A stretch of DNA of 8,033 bases from Cyanobacteria bacterium UBA11372 (GCA_003486675.1 DNGG01000588.1:1-8033), one strand, 5' to 3'; shown: positions 1 to 5,177, counted from the first letter of the stretch. The notes: generated from the sequence alone by a model not told the origin. Made by a program: numbers and translations.

Positions 1-348
1 GAAGACTTTTCCGGTTTAACAATCGGGTTTACAACTTCTGGCGGCGAACAAGTTGCAGAATGGGCAAAAGGTGCAAAAGTTTATAAGGTATTCAATCAAA
101 CCGGATTTGGTATCATGGCTGACCCTGTTTTAGAAGGTCACAAAGCGGTGATGTTCGTATGCGGCGATGATGAAGAAAGCAAACCTACTGTTATTAAACT
201 GACTGAAGAAGTTGGTTTTGAAACAATAGATGCGGGTAAACTCTCTACAGCTAGACTTTTAGAACCCTACGGGATGCTGTGGATTAAACTTGCACTAGCT
301 CACGGTTTAGGACGCGATTTTGCCTTTGCTTTAGTCAGGCGAAATTGA
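1..348 (+). CDS. NAD(P)-binding reductase, F420-dependent NADP oxidoreductase type (3' part only)
   Basis: The gene enters from the left edge in frame 1 and ends at TGA 346-348, leaving 115 residues; the N-terminal Rossmann part with the nucleotide-binding glycine motif lies outside the window. What remains looks like the second half of the NADP oxidoreductase/F420-reductase-like family. It opens with a strand and 'TTSGGEQVAEW', followed by 'VFNQTGFGIM', 'MFVCGDDEES' and 'DAGKLSTARLLEPYGMLWIKLA', which in this family line the cofactor cleft and form the C-terminal helical lobe. The ATG at 115 is internal, not a start, because the match continues upstream of it. Most cyanobacteria are not known to make F420, so an NAD(P)H-dependent redox role with another partner is as likely as F420 reduction; the substrate is unknown. 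No terminator is visible right after the stop; a large repeat begins six bases later. Confidence 0.8.
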   Translation, partial: EDFSGLTIGFTTSGGEQVAEWAKGAKVYKVFNQTGFGIMADPVLEGHKAVMFVCGDDEESKPTVIKLTEEVGFETIDAGKLSTARLLEPYGMLWIKLALAHGLGRDFAFALVRRN

Positions 349-353
349 ACTAA

Positions 354-596
354 GGTAATGGGTAATTGCTAATTGGTAATTGGTGATTGGCGATCAATAT
401 CATGTCCGATCAATTCCCCATAATCAAGATCCCTTGCACGGCACGAGTAAAGTTATCTGTTTGTCCGAGATATCTATGATGTTCCCTACGCAACAACGGG
501 GTGAGGTTTTTGATTATGGGCAATTCAAGGGACATCATATAAGTGGTTTTTTCTACTACCAATTACCCATTACCGATTACCAATTACCAATTAGCA
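354..596. repeat. Large imperfect palindromic repeat with heptamer-rich ends
   Basis: The ends are degenerate heptamers in opposite orientation: GGTAATT/GGTAATG-type units at about 355-390 and CCAATTA/CCATTAC-type units at 559-595. Inside, two more arm pairs share one centre (468.5). Positions 397-407 pair with 530-540 at 10 of 11, and 412-427 pair with 510-525 at 15 of 16. The whole could fold as one long interrupted stem, like a non-autonomous palindromic element or a grown STRR (short tandemly repeated repetitive sequence) array. The right end overlaps the last codons and stop of the ImmA/IrrE gene (TAA at 593-591 on the minus strand), so this element also occupies the gap between two convergent genes and could serve as their terminator. 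No transposase is present. An 87-codon open frame inside (380-643) is judged spurious. Confidence 0.75.
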
Positions 597-1460
597 CAAG
601 TGTAATAAAGACAACACGCAATATTTCTCCCCTACCTGAATAGGCATTGCTTCTACCCAACAATCAATTAAACCCCAACCTAAATGAATCGTTTCCTTGC
701 CACTATACGGTTGCCCAGTTACATAAGCGTAAGAAATCGGCGAGTCGTGGGGAATAGATTTATCTTTGGGAATAAAACCTCCTGTCCAATCTTTTGTCTG
801 AGTTCGCCACCATACCCGCAACTTCTTTTCCGGTTGCGGTACTAATTTTGACAATCCTCTCACTTCCCTTGGCTTCAACGCACAGTGCCACATTACCAGG
901 GCGTAATTCCCTTTGCCATGCTGCATCATTCTTACCAGCGTGGCTAGCAGCGAAGTTTGATAAAGCGTTGCCAGATTGCGCCCCGCAGCTAAAGTAATTC
1001 CCAACTCGAGCAACCGAGGTACAAAAGAAGACTCTGGCATCAGTAAATCTGCGGCACCTTGGTCGCACAGTCGCTCTTTGCGATCGCCACTCCAACTCGG
1101 AAACAAACCGCCCACCCTGACTTCATCGTGGGCATCGAATAGCAATTCCATCAACTCGTGTCCCTCGGTGAAACGCTGCCGCACGAGGGGGTCATTCTCT
1201 TTAATTAAAATAATTCCCGTGCGGCTGTCCACCAAAATGCCTTGCTGTTCGTCCAAGGGGACGCGGATCGGCGTCGGAATGCCAAAGCATTGGTAGATGC
1301 ACGATAGATCGATGGGAGGCGCATCACCCAACCCCGACTCAGAGCGCAAAAATTCCACATAGCGAAACACATCATCTTCACACTTGAGCGCGCCGTGATG
1401 GGACAAAAAGACTTGTCCCGGATGGCGGTAGGGTTGAGTAGTTGAATTTGCCTCACACAC
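591..1460 (-). CDS. ImmA/IrrE-family (DUF955) metallopeptidase with variant zinc motif
   Basis: This 289-residue protein is recognised by the block 'RFTEGHELMELLF' (97-108) and, 24 residues after the motif glutamate, 'ERLCDQGAADLLMP' (129-142). The latter matches the family's second signature, in which the leading Glu (E129) is the third zinc ligand. In ImmA and IrrE the first motif is HExxH; here it reads H101-E102-L-M-E105, so the second zinc histidine is Glu. The preceding 'GILVDSRTGIILI' (74-86) is the usual beta hairpin. Residues from about 205 to 289 form an extra C-terminal domain, as in longer family members. Known relatives cleave a partner XRE repressor, which fits the gene directly upstream. 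The start is GTG at 1460, three bases after the repressor's TGA and in the same frame; no other start is plausible, since the next Met is residue 104. GGGA lies 8 bases upstream, and translation is probably coupled to the repressor. Confidence 0.85.
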   Translation of the reverse strand: MCEANSTTQPYRHPGQVFLSHHGALKCEDDVFRYVEFLRSESGLGDAPPIDLSCIYQCFGIPTPIRVPLDEQQGILVDSRTGIILIKENDPLVRQRFTEGHELMELLFDAHDEVRVGGLFPSWSGDRKERLCDQGAADLLMPESSFVPRLLELGITLAAGRNLATLYQTSLLATLVRMMQHGKGNYALVMWHCALKPREVRGLSKLVPQPEKKLRVWWRTQTKDWTGGFIPKDKSIPHDSPISYAYVTGQPYSGKETIHLGWGLIDCWVEAMPIQVGEKYCVLSLLHLC

Positions 1461-1463
1461 AAA

Positions 1464-1832
1464 TCATTTCCCAACGGTCATTTTAATCACGTTGTAGAGC
1501 AGTTCCCATTTCTCCGGCGTCGTTGGTTGCTGTCCTCGGTACTTTAATCGAGCCAGCATCTGCACGTCATCGGAAGGTAGCCCAGCAGCAGCCGCAAACT
1601 CCGCCAAGCTGGGGGGAATATCTGCCATCTCTTCTATTATTCCCGTCGCATCGCCTTTAAGTCCCAAAACCGAGGTCAATTTTTCCATCACCTGCCACGA
1701 CAGGTTAGTAGCTTGTCCCCGTTCGATTTGGGATAGGTAGTTGCGCGAGATGCCGACTTTATCCGCCAATTCTTGCTGGCTGAGTTTTTCTTGCCGTCGG
1801 CGCAAGCGAACTGTGTTGCCAAATTCATCCAT
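1464..1832 (-). CDS. XRE-family repressor paired with ImmA/IrrE peptidase
   Basis: This is a 122-residue DNA-binding regulator. Residues about 7-60 form a Cro/C1-type helix-turn-helix: 'LSQQELADKVGISRNYLSQIERG', with the recognition helix at 'SRNYLSQIE', followed by the helix 'SWQVMEKLTSVLGL'. The C-terminal part ('IPPSLAEFAAAAGLPSDDVQMLARLKYRGQQPTTPEKWELLYNVIK', about 72-117) is the type found in XRE regulators encoded beside ImmA/IrrE proteases, such as DdrO. There it mediates dimerisation and is the part cut by the protease (family knowledge). The ATG at 1832 is preferred over the in-frame GTG at 1868, because the extra 12 residues lie outside the domain and contain the AGGAGA stretch that would be the ribosome site, although its spacing of about 14 bases is long. 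It is inferred to bind the palindromes in the divergent region at 1932-2023 and to control both directions. Confidence 0.88.
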   Translation of the reverse strand: MDEFGNTVRLRRRQEKLSQQELADKVGISRNYLSQIERGQATNLSWQVMEKLTSVLGLKGDATGIIEEMADIPPSLAEFAAAAGLPSDDVQMLARLKYRGQQPTTPEKWELLYNVIKMTVGK

Positions 1833-1931
1833 AACTGAGTCTGTCTTCTCCTCTTGTAGGGCAGGCACCTCGCCTGCAATTGTGTCTGGGCGGGCATTCT
1901 ACCCACCCCACAACTCCAGAAGCCTTTTGGT

Positions 1932-1945
1932 AACTGTAGTTTGCA
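1932..1945. promoter_or_regulatory. Partial second copy of the operator sequence
   Basis: AACTGTAGTTTGCA is identical to 14 consecutive bases of the minus-strand reading of the palindrome at 2004-2023: one complete half site, the central two bases and part of the other half. It lies about 75 bp from the full palindrome, on the repressor-gene side. Two related sites of unequal quality between divergent genes is the usual layout for an autoregulating XRE repressor. Binding is inferred. Confidence 0.6.
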
Positions 1946-1962
1946 AAATTTGTCGCTAGGTA

Positions 1963-1991
1963 TTGCATAGGCAGACATCCCGTGTTAGAGT
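1963..1991 (+). promoter_or_regulatory. Possible promoter for the coiled-coil/KTSC genes
   Basis: TTGCAT (1963-1968) and TAGAGT (1986-1991) are separated by 17 bp. They match the sigma-70 consensus at 3 of 6 and 4 of 6 positions, so the match is weak. If used, the start point would fall close to 1998-2000, and the palindrome at 2004-2023 would lie just downstream of it, where a repressor would block initiation. No better -10/-35 pair was found for either divergent unit. Confidence 0.25.
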
Positions 1992-2041
1992 AGTAACCAT
2001 GAAATGCAAACTACAGTTTGCATCTTAATACTACTCTAGCA
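1983..2041. repeat. Outer inverted repeat enclosing the operator palindrome
   Basis: TAGAGTAGTA (1986-1995) is the exact reverse complement of 2029-2038. With one G-T position the pairing extends to 1983-1995 against 2029-2041. The pair is centred at about 2012 and the inner palindrome at 2013.5, so the two dyads are nearly concentric. As DNA it could be a second pair of protein contacts; as RNA it could form a long leader stem ending 14 bases before the start codon at 2056. A small mobile remnant is a third possibility. Confidence 0.7.
2004..2023. promoter_or_regulatory. Palindromic operator candidate between the divergent units
   Basis: ATGCAAACT and AGTTTGCAT are perfect 9-bp arms around a two-base centre (AC). 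The size and two-fold symmetry suit an XRE dimer, and a 14-base partial copy lies at 1932-1945. It sits 33 bp before the coiled-coil gene start and about 170 bp before the repressor start, in the only non-coding space the two units share. The repressor of the adjacent unit is the natural candidate ligand (inference). Confidence 0.7.
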
Positions 2042-2055
2042 GCAAAAGGTGTGTT

Positions 2056-3042
2056 ATGAATCAGTTTGCCGCCAAAGATAGCAAGGCGAAGATTCTCGAT
2101 GCATTTGAGCAAATCTTGGCAGAACGGCGTAAAGTTGCATCGCGCGTCGCCACCAAAGAAGAAGAAGCCGAAAAAGAGAAAAACCGCACAGTATTGGAGA
2201 CAGTTTCCCAATACACAGCAGATAGCATCGTGCGGGGATTGGCAGATCTGCAACTCGAATTTGGCAACATTGTTACCGGACTTTCGACGCGCTTGACAAC
2301 AGAAACCACCAAATTGGACGATCTAAAACGAGCGATCGCAACCGAAAACCAACACCTGCAAGAACTCCAACAAACCCGCGTCGTCGCCGATGCCCTTTAT
2401 TTATTAACCCAAGAACATCAAGAAAACCTGCGCTTATTAGAACAACGATCCGCAAGCGATCGCGAAATCCTCGAAAAAGAAATCGCCGAAAGTCGCAAAA
2501 TCTGGCAACGAGAGCAAGAAGAATTCGACCTCACCAGCAACGAAAGCAACGAACTGCAACAACGCGATCGCACAAAACTCGAAGAAGATTACGAATACAA
2601 CACCGAGCGATCGCGGAAAATTGCCAGAGACGAATATGAAGAAACCAAGCGCCAAATCGAACGAGACATCCAAGAAACAAACCAAACCAAACAGAAAAAC
2701 TGGACAGAACGAGAACAAACTCTGGCAGCAAATCAAACATTACTGGAAGAATACCAACGCAAAACAGCAGCATTTCCCAACGAACTGGGCGAAGCAATCA
2801 AAAAAGCACGCGAAGAAGGCATTCGAGATGCTACTCAAGAAGCCAAAATCAAATCAGACTTGGTGGAAAAAGAATGGGAATCCACCAAACAAGGATATGA
2901 ACTCCAAATCCAATCCCTAGACACAAAAATCCAAAAACAAACCGAACAAATCGCCGAAATCGCAACCCAACTTCAAACCGCATTACGCCAAGCACAAGAA
3001 CTAGCAATGCGCGCCTTCGGTAACACCCCAAATCGCTCCTAA
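2056..3042 (+). CDS. Long coiled-coil protein, first of two paralogues
   Basis: This 328-residue protein is dominated by Glu, Gln, Lys and Arg. It has no Gly or Pro from residue 76 to 240, which is what a long unbroken coiled coil looks like. There is no signal peptide or membrane segment, so it should be cytoplasmic. Four blocks are shared in order with the gene at 3225: the N-terminal 'SKAKILDAFEQIL' (9-21), 'GLADLQLEFGNIVTGLS' (61-77), 'SRKIARDEYEETKRQ' through 'FPNELGEAIKKAREEG' (186-255), and the C-terminal 'YELQIQSLDTKIQKQ' to 'QELAMRAF' (281-321). AAAGGTG lies about 5 bases before the ATG and supports this start. The coding strand is T-poor (two T in 2641-2700) and carries four HIP1 octamers, so it looks resident rather than recently imported. 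I do not recognise a named family. Possible roles are filament or scaffold formation or a partner-binding adaptor; none is shown by sequence. Confidence 0.85.
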   Translation: MNQFAAKDSKAKILDAFEQILAERRKVASRVATKEEEAEKEKNRTVLETVSQYTADSIVRGLADLQLEFGNIVTGLSTRLTTETTKLDDLKRAIATENQHLQELQQTRVVADALYLLTQEHQENLRLLEQRSASDREILEKEIAESRKIWQREQEEFDLTSNESNELQQRDRTKLEEDYEYNTERSRKIARDEYEETKRQIERDIQETNQTKQKNWTEREQTLAANQTLLEEYQRKTAAFPNELGEAIKKAREEGIRDATQEAKIKSDLVEKEWESTKQGYELQIQSLDTKIQKQTEQIAEIATQLQTALRQAQELAMRAFGNTPNRS

Positions 3043-3070
3043 AAAACCGTACTCCCTCCCTACCTCCTCC

Positions 3071-3105
3071 CTCTGCGTCCTCTGCGTCTGGAGCGGTTCA
3101 TTAAA
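3071..3105 (+). repeat. Dispersed cyanobacterial repeat, copy 1
   Basis: Two CTCTGCGTC-like units are followed by GCGGTTCATTAAA, with a CT-rich lead-in from 3052. A second version with the same plan (two TTGGCGTC units, then GCGGTTCGTTAAA, also after a CT-rich tract) lies at 5144-5177. The paired occurrence outside genes marks it as a member of a scattered non-coding repeat family, not a leader of the coiled-coil genes. Confidence 0.65.
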
Positions 3106-3134
3106 AAGATCTTTGAGGGAGGCGAGTAAATAAC

Positions 3135-3159
3135 TTGGGTTTCCCTCCACTTAACCCAA
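3135..3159 (+). other. Small hairpin between the two coiled-coil genes
   Basis: TTGGGTT (3135-3141) pairs with AACCCAA (3153-3159) around an 11-base loop; no T-run follows. It lies in the 182-bp gap between the paralogues and may modulate read-through or message stability. The gap shows no strong promoter, so the second gene is probably co-transcribed with the first, at least in part. Confidence 0.3.
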
Positions 3160-3224
3160 CAGACAAAATTACCAAAATTTGCATCATCAAAGCGTCTCAC
3201 ATTACACAAGAGCGGTAAAACATT

Positions 3225-4301
3225 ATGGCAACCAAACGACCAACCGAAAAAAGCACCAAAGCTGAAATCCTCACCGCCTACAACGAACTAATGAAAGAAA
3301 AGAAAGAATTGGAATCCCAAATCGTGCAAAAACCAGAAACCGCAACCACTCCCCGCAACGGCAACGGCAAAACCAGCAGCGAAGTCATCATCAAACCCGT
3401 GCTAAAACAACAGAAAATGGAATCAATCATCGACGGATTGAACCAACTGCAACTAAACTTTGGTGGCGCAGTCAGCGACTTATCTGAAAAGCTCGTCCTC
3501 GAAGCCTTCAAACTGCAAGAAGCACAGCGAAAAGTCAGCGAAGAACGGCAAGAACTGCAAGCACTGCACAGCTTAGAAGTCACCGACGGAAGCCTCGATA
3601 CATTAATCCAACAATACGAAGAAAGCTCCAAAACCTTTAACGAAGAACTGCGCCAACGCACAGATGAAGTTAACCTAGCAACAACCACCGCCAAAAAAGC
3701 GTGGGAAAAAGAACAAGAAGAACACCGCCGCCTGATAAAAGAACGCAACGAAACCCTTGCCAAAACGCGGTTACGGGATGGCAAAGAATACAGTTACGAC
3801 TTGTCTTTGTCACGCAAATTGTCAGATGAAGAATACGAGCAAGAGAAAAAACGACTGTATCAAGAGTTAGACGAATTCCAGAAAAACCAAGAAAAACAAT
3901 GGGCAGAACGGGAAAAAGCGATCGCCGAACGAGAAACGCAATTTGCCGAACTTAAAACCAAAGTTGAAGCAATGCCAAAAGATCTGGAAGCCGCAATTAA
4001 ACGCACCAAAGAAGAAGGCAAAGGAATTGCTTTTGGTCAAGCCAAAGTCAAAGCCGATTTACTTGCCAAAGACATTGAAGGCAGCAAGCGCAACTACGAA
4101 TTGCGAATTCAATCGCTGCAAGAAACAATTGACACTCAAAACTCCCGCATTCAAAATTTATCCAAACAACTCGACTCCGCCCTGAAACAAGTACAAGATT
4201 TGGCGGTGAAAGCAATCGAAGGAACTTCCAATCTCAATTCCTTCCAGGCCATGAAAGAAATTGCTCTAGAACAAGCGAAAAATCAAAACAAATTGAAGTA
4301 A
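3225..4301 (+). CDS. Long coiled-coil protein, second paralogue
   Basis: This 358-residue protein is clearly homologous to the product of the gene at 2056 along most of its length. It shares 'TKAEILTAYNELM' (11-23), 'GLNQLQLNFGGAVSDLS' (71-87), 'KAWEKEQEEH' (158-167), 'SRKLSDEEYEQEKKR' (196-210), 'MPKDLEAAIKRTKEEG' (250-265) and 'YELRIQSLQETIDTQ' to 'VQDLAVKAI' (291-331). It differs in a 30-residue Pro/Gly/Asn/Thr-rich linker (about 37-59) after the first helix and in a C-terminal extension (about 332-358). The core, from 124 to 249, is nearly free of Gly and Pro and is highly charged, again indicating a cytoplasmic coiled coil. The ATG at 3225 follows GAGCGG at about 8 bases, a moderate ribosome site. 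Tandem duplicates that have diverged this far but kept the same block order suggest hetero-oligomer partners (inference). The stop codon coincides with the first bases of a heptamer repeat array. Confidence 0.85.
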   Translation: MATKRPTEKSTKAEILTAYNELMKEKKELESQIVQKPETATTPRNGNGKTSSEVIIKPVLKQQKMESIIDGLNQLQLNFGGAVSDLSEKLVLEAFKLQEAQRKVSEERQELQALHSLEVTDGSLDTLIQQYEESSKTFNEELRQRTDEVNLATTTAKKAWEKEQEEHRRLIKERNETLAKTRLRDGKEYSYDLSLSRKLSDEEYEQEKKRLYQELDEFQKNQEKQWAEREKAIAERETQFAELKTKVEAMPKDLEAAIKRTKEEGKGIAFGQAKVKADLLAKDIEGSKRNYELRIQSLQETIDTQNSRIQNLSKQLDSALKQVQDLAVKAIEGTSNLNSFQAMKEIALEQAKNQNKLK

Positions 4302-4366
4302 TGCTAATGGCTAATGGCTAATTGTAAATAATTAACCATTAGCCATTAGCCATTAGCCATTAGCAT
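4301..4366. repeat. Inverted heptamer array forming a perfect 22-bp stem
   Basis: Tandem GCTAATG/GCTAATT units (4301-4322) are the exact reverse complement of 4345-4366, made of ATTAGCC units, with a 22-base AT-rich loop between. This is a short tandemly repeated repetitive sequence of the cyanobacterial type, arranged as a hairpin. It starts on the last base of the preceding stop codon and ends 5 bases before the ribosome site of the KTSC gene, so on the message it would separate the coiled-coil and KTSC reading frames. It has no T-run and is more likely a processing or stability element than a full terminator. Confidence 0.85.
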
Positions 4367-4383
4367 CCATTGGAGATATTTAC

Positions 4384-4824
4384 ATGCAATTCAACAAACT
4401 CGATCTCAGCAGCATTTTAGCCATCAGTCACAATGAGGATTATTTGGCAATAGCAATCGACCGAGGCGATCGCTTGGATATCATCGAAATTCCCGCACCG
4501 AAAGCTGCCTATGAAGGACTCGTGCAACTGAATGAAATTGTAGCGTCAGATTCTCCCGAACTGGCTGCATCAGTTGATTTTTATCAACTACCGGGCGTCG
4601 TGCAAGAAGAAATTCACATGCTACCAGTTGATTCGACAATGGCAAATTCCATCGGCTACGATCCAGACCGGCAGTTATTGCAAATTGAGTTTAAAAACGG
4701 CTCGGTTTATGAGTATGAAGGTGTGGACGAAGAAACCTGGGAAGATCTCCTGGAAACCAATTCTCCAGGACGATATTACAACCGGGAAATTAAAGGCAAC
4801 TATCGCTCTCGTCGGCTTGATTAA
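4384..4824 (+). CDS. KTSC-domain protein
   Basis: This 146-residue acidic protein has two parts. Residues about 80-142 match the KTSC domain, a roughly 60-residue module named from the C terminus of some lysyl-tRNA synthetases. Visible features are 'VDSTMANSIGYDPDRQLLQIEF', the central YxY motif 'VYEYEGV' (Y109, Y111) and the closing 'SPGRYYNREIKGNY'. The function of this domain is not established; RNA binding has been suggested for the family. Residues 1-75 are a separate domain with 'SHNEDYLAIAIDRGDRLDIIEIP', which I do not recognise. GGAG 8 bases before the ATG gives a clear ribosome site. The gene follows the coiled-coil pair by 82 bp on the same strand with only a hairpin repeat between, and a terminator-like hairpin follows it, so it appears to be the last gene of that unit. 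HIP1 is present at 4466. Confidence 0.85.
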   Translation: MQFNKLDLSSILAISHNEDYLAIAIDRGDRLDIIEIPAPKAAYEGLVQLNEIVASDSPELAASVDFYQLPGVVQEEIHMLPVDSTMANSIGYDPDRQLLQIEFKNGSVYEYEGVDEETWEDLLETNSPGRYYNREIKGNYRSRRLD

Positions 4825-4877
4825 TTTTGACAGTTGAGAGTTGACGGGCAATCAAAAATTTATCGACTGCATCTAGA

Positions 4878-4911
4878 AACGAAGTGGGAGAAAAATACCT
4901 CTCACTTCGTT
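4878..4911 (+). terminator. Hairpin downstream of the KTSC gene
   Basis: AACGAAGTGGGAG (4878-4890) pairs with 4899-4911 in a 13-bp stem with one G-T pair and an 8-base loop. It lies 54 bases after the KTSC stop and is the first strong stem there, so it is the likely end of the coiled-coil/KTSC transcript. The following sequence (GTCATAG) lacks a T-run, which is common in cyanobacteria, but it means the terminator role is inferred. Confidence 0.55.
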
Positions 4912-4915
4912 GTCA

Positions 4916-5068
4916 TAGTAACTCAAGTTGCTAGTTATGAGGTTAAGCATTTTAGATCCCCCTAAATCCCCCTTTTTAAGGGGGACTAAGAATCCGGTTC
5001 CCCCCTTAAAAAGGGGGGTTAGGGGGGATCAAACCGACAATTTTTGAAACTAGCAACTTGCGTTAGTA
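4916..5068. mobile_element. Miniature inverted-repeat element (MITE) with TAGTA direct repeats
   Basis: The 16-bp ends ACTCAAGTTGCTAGTT (4921-4936) and 5048-5063 are inverted copies matching at 15 of 16. Each is flanked directly outside by TAGTA (4916-4920 and 5064-5068) in the same orientation, which looks like a 5-bp target duplication. Inside, at 4955-5030, is a second inverted repeat of the GATCCCCCTAAATCCCCC type common in cyanobacterial genomes, with each half also self-complementary (CCCCCTTTTTAAGGGGG). The body is 143 bp and encodes nothing, so any movement would need a transposase supplied from elsewhere in the genome. The inner and outer repeats may be two elements, one inserted into the other. 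Confidence 0.8.
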
Positions 5069-5143
5069 CAACTGTTGAAGATCGAGAAGATCAGAAAGTA
5101 ATTACTTCTACTTCCTCATCTCCCTCATCTCTCTCTCTTCTTT

Positions 5144-5177
5144 CTTGGCGTCCTTGGCGTCTTGGCGGTTCGTTAAA
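5144..5177 (+). repeat. Dispersed cyanobacterial repeat, copy 2
   Basis: CTTGGCGTCC, TTGGCGTC and TTGGCGGTTCGTTAAA run in tandem after a CT-rich tract (5106-5143). It has the same architecture as the copy at 3071-3105. With the MITE and the KTSC terminator it accounts for most of the gene-free stretch 4825-5293. The remaining 5178-5293 holds no open frame or clear promoter that I can see. Confidence 0.65.

Noticed and set aside
380..643. 87-codon plus-strand open frame between the reductase and ImmA/IrrE genes
   Set aside because: It lies mostly within the palindromic repeat and runs into the 3' end of the ImmA/IrrE gene on the other strand; its C-terminal residues simply translate heptamer units.
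2621..2920. Plus-strand frame inside the first coiled-coil gene, Lys/Asn-rich
   Set aside because: It is an out-of-frame reading of the A-rich coding strand; the homology with the second coiled-coil gene lies in the other frame.
3278..3784. 168-codon minus-strand frame opposite the second coiled-coil gene, rich in Ser, Cys and Arg
   Set aside because: It is the antisense of Glu/Lys/Gln codons, a usual artefact opposite charged coiled-coil genes, and has no start context.
2056..4301. The coiled-coil genes as recently acquired foreign DNA because of unusual T-poor, A-rich coding strands
   Set aside because: They contain several HIP1 octamers like the neighbouring housekeeping genes, and the base skew follows from the Glu/Lys/Gln/Asn-rich protein composition.
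4301..4366. Heptamer array considered as a CRISPR-like array
   Set aside because: The units are seven bases with no spacers and are inverted about a single loop, so it is an STRR hairpin.
4955..5030. GATCCCCC/GGGGGGATC palindrome considered as the KTSC transcript terminator
   Set aside because: It is a known kind of dispersed cyanobacterial repeat inside a MITE, and a nearer hairpin (4878-4911) fits the terminator role better; it could still act as a backup.
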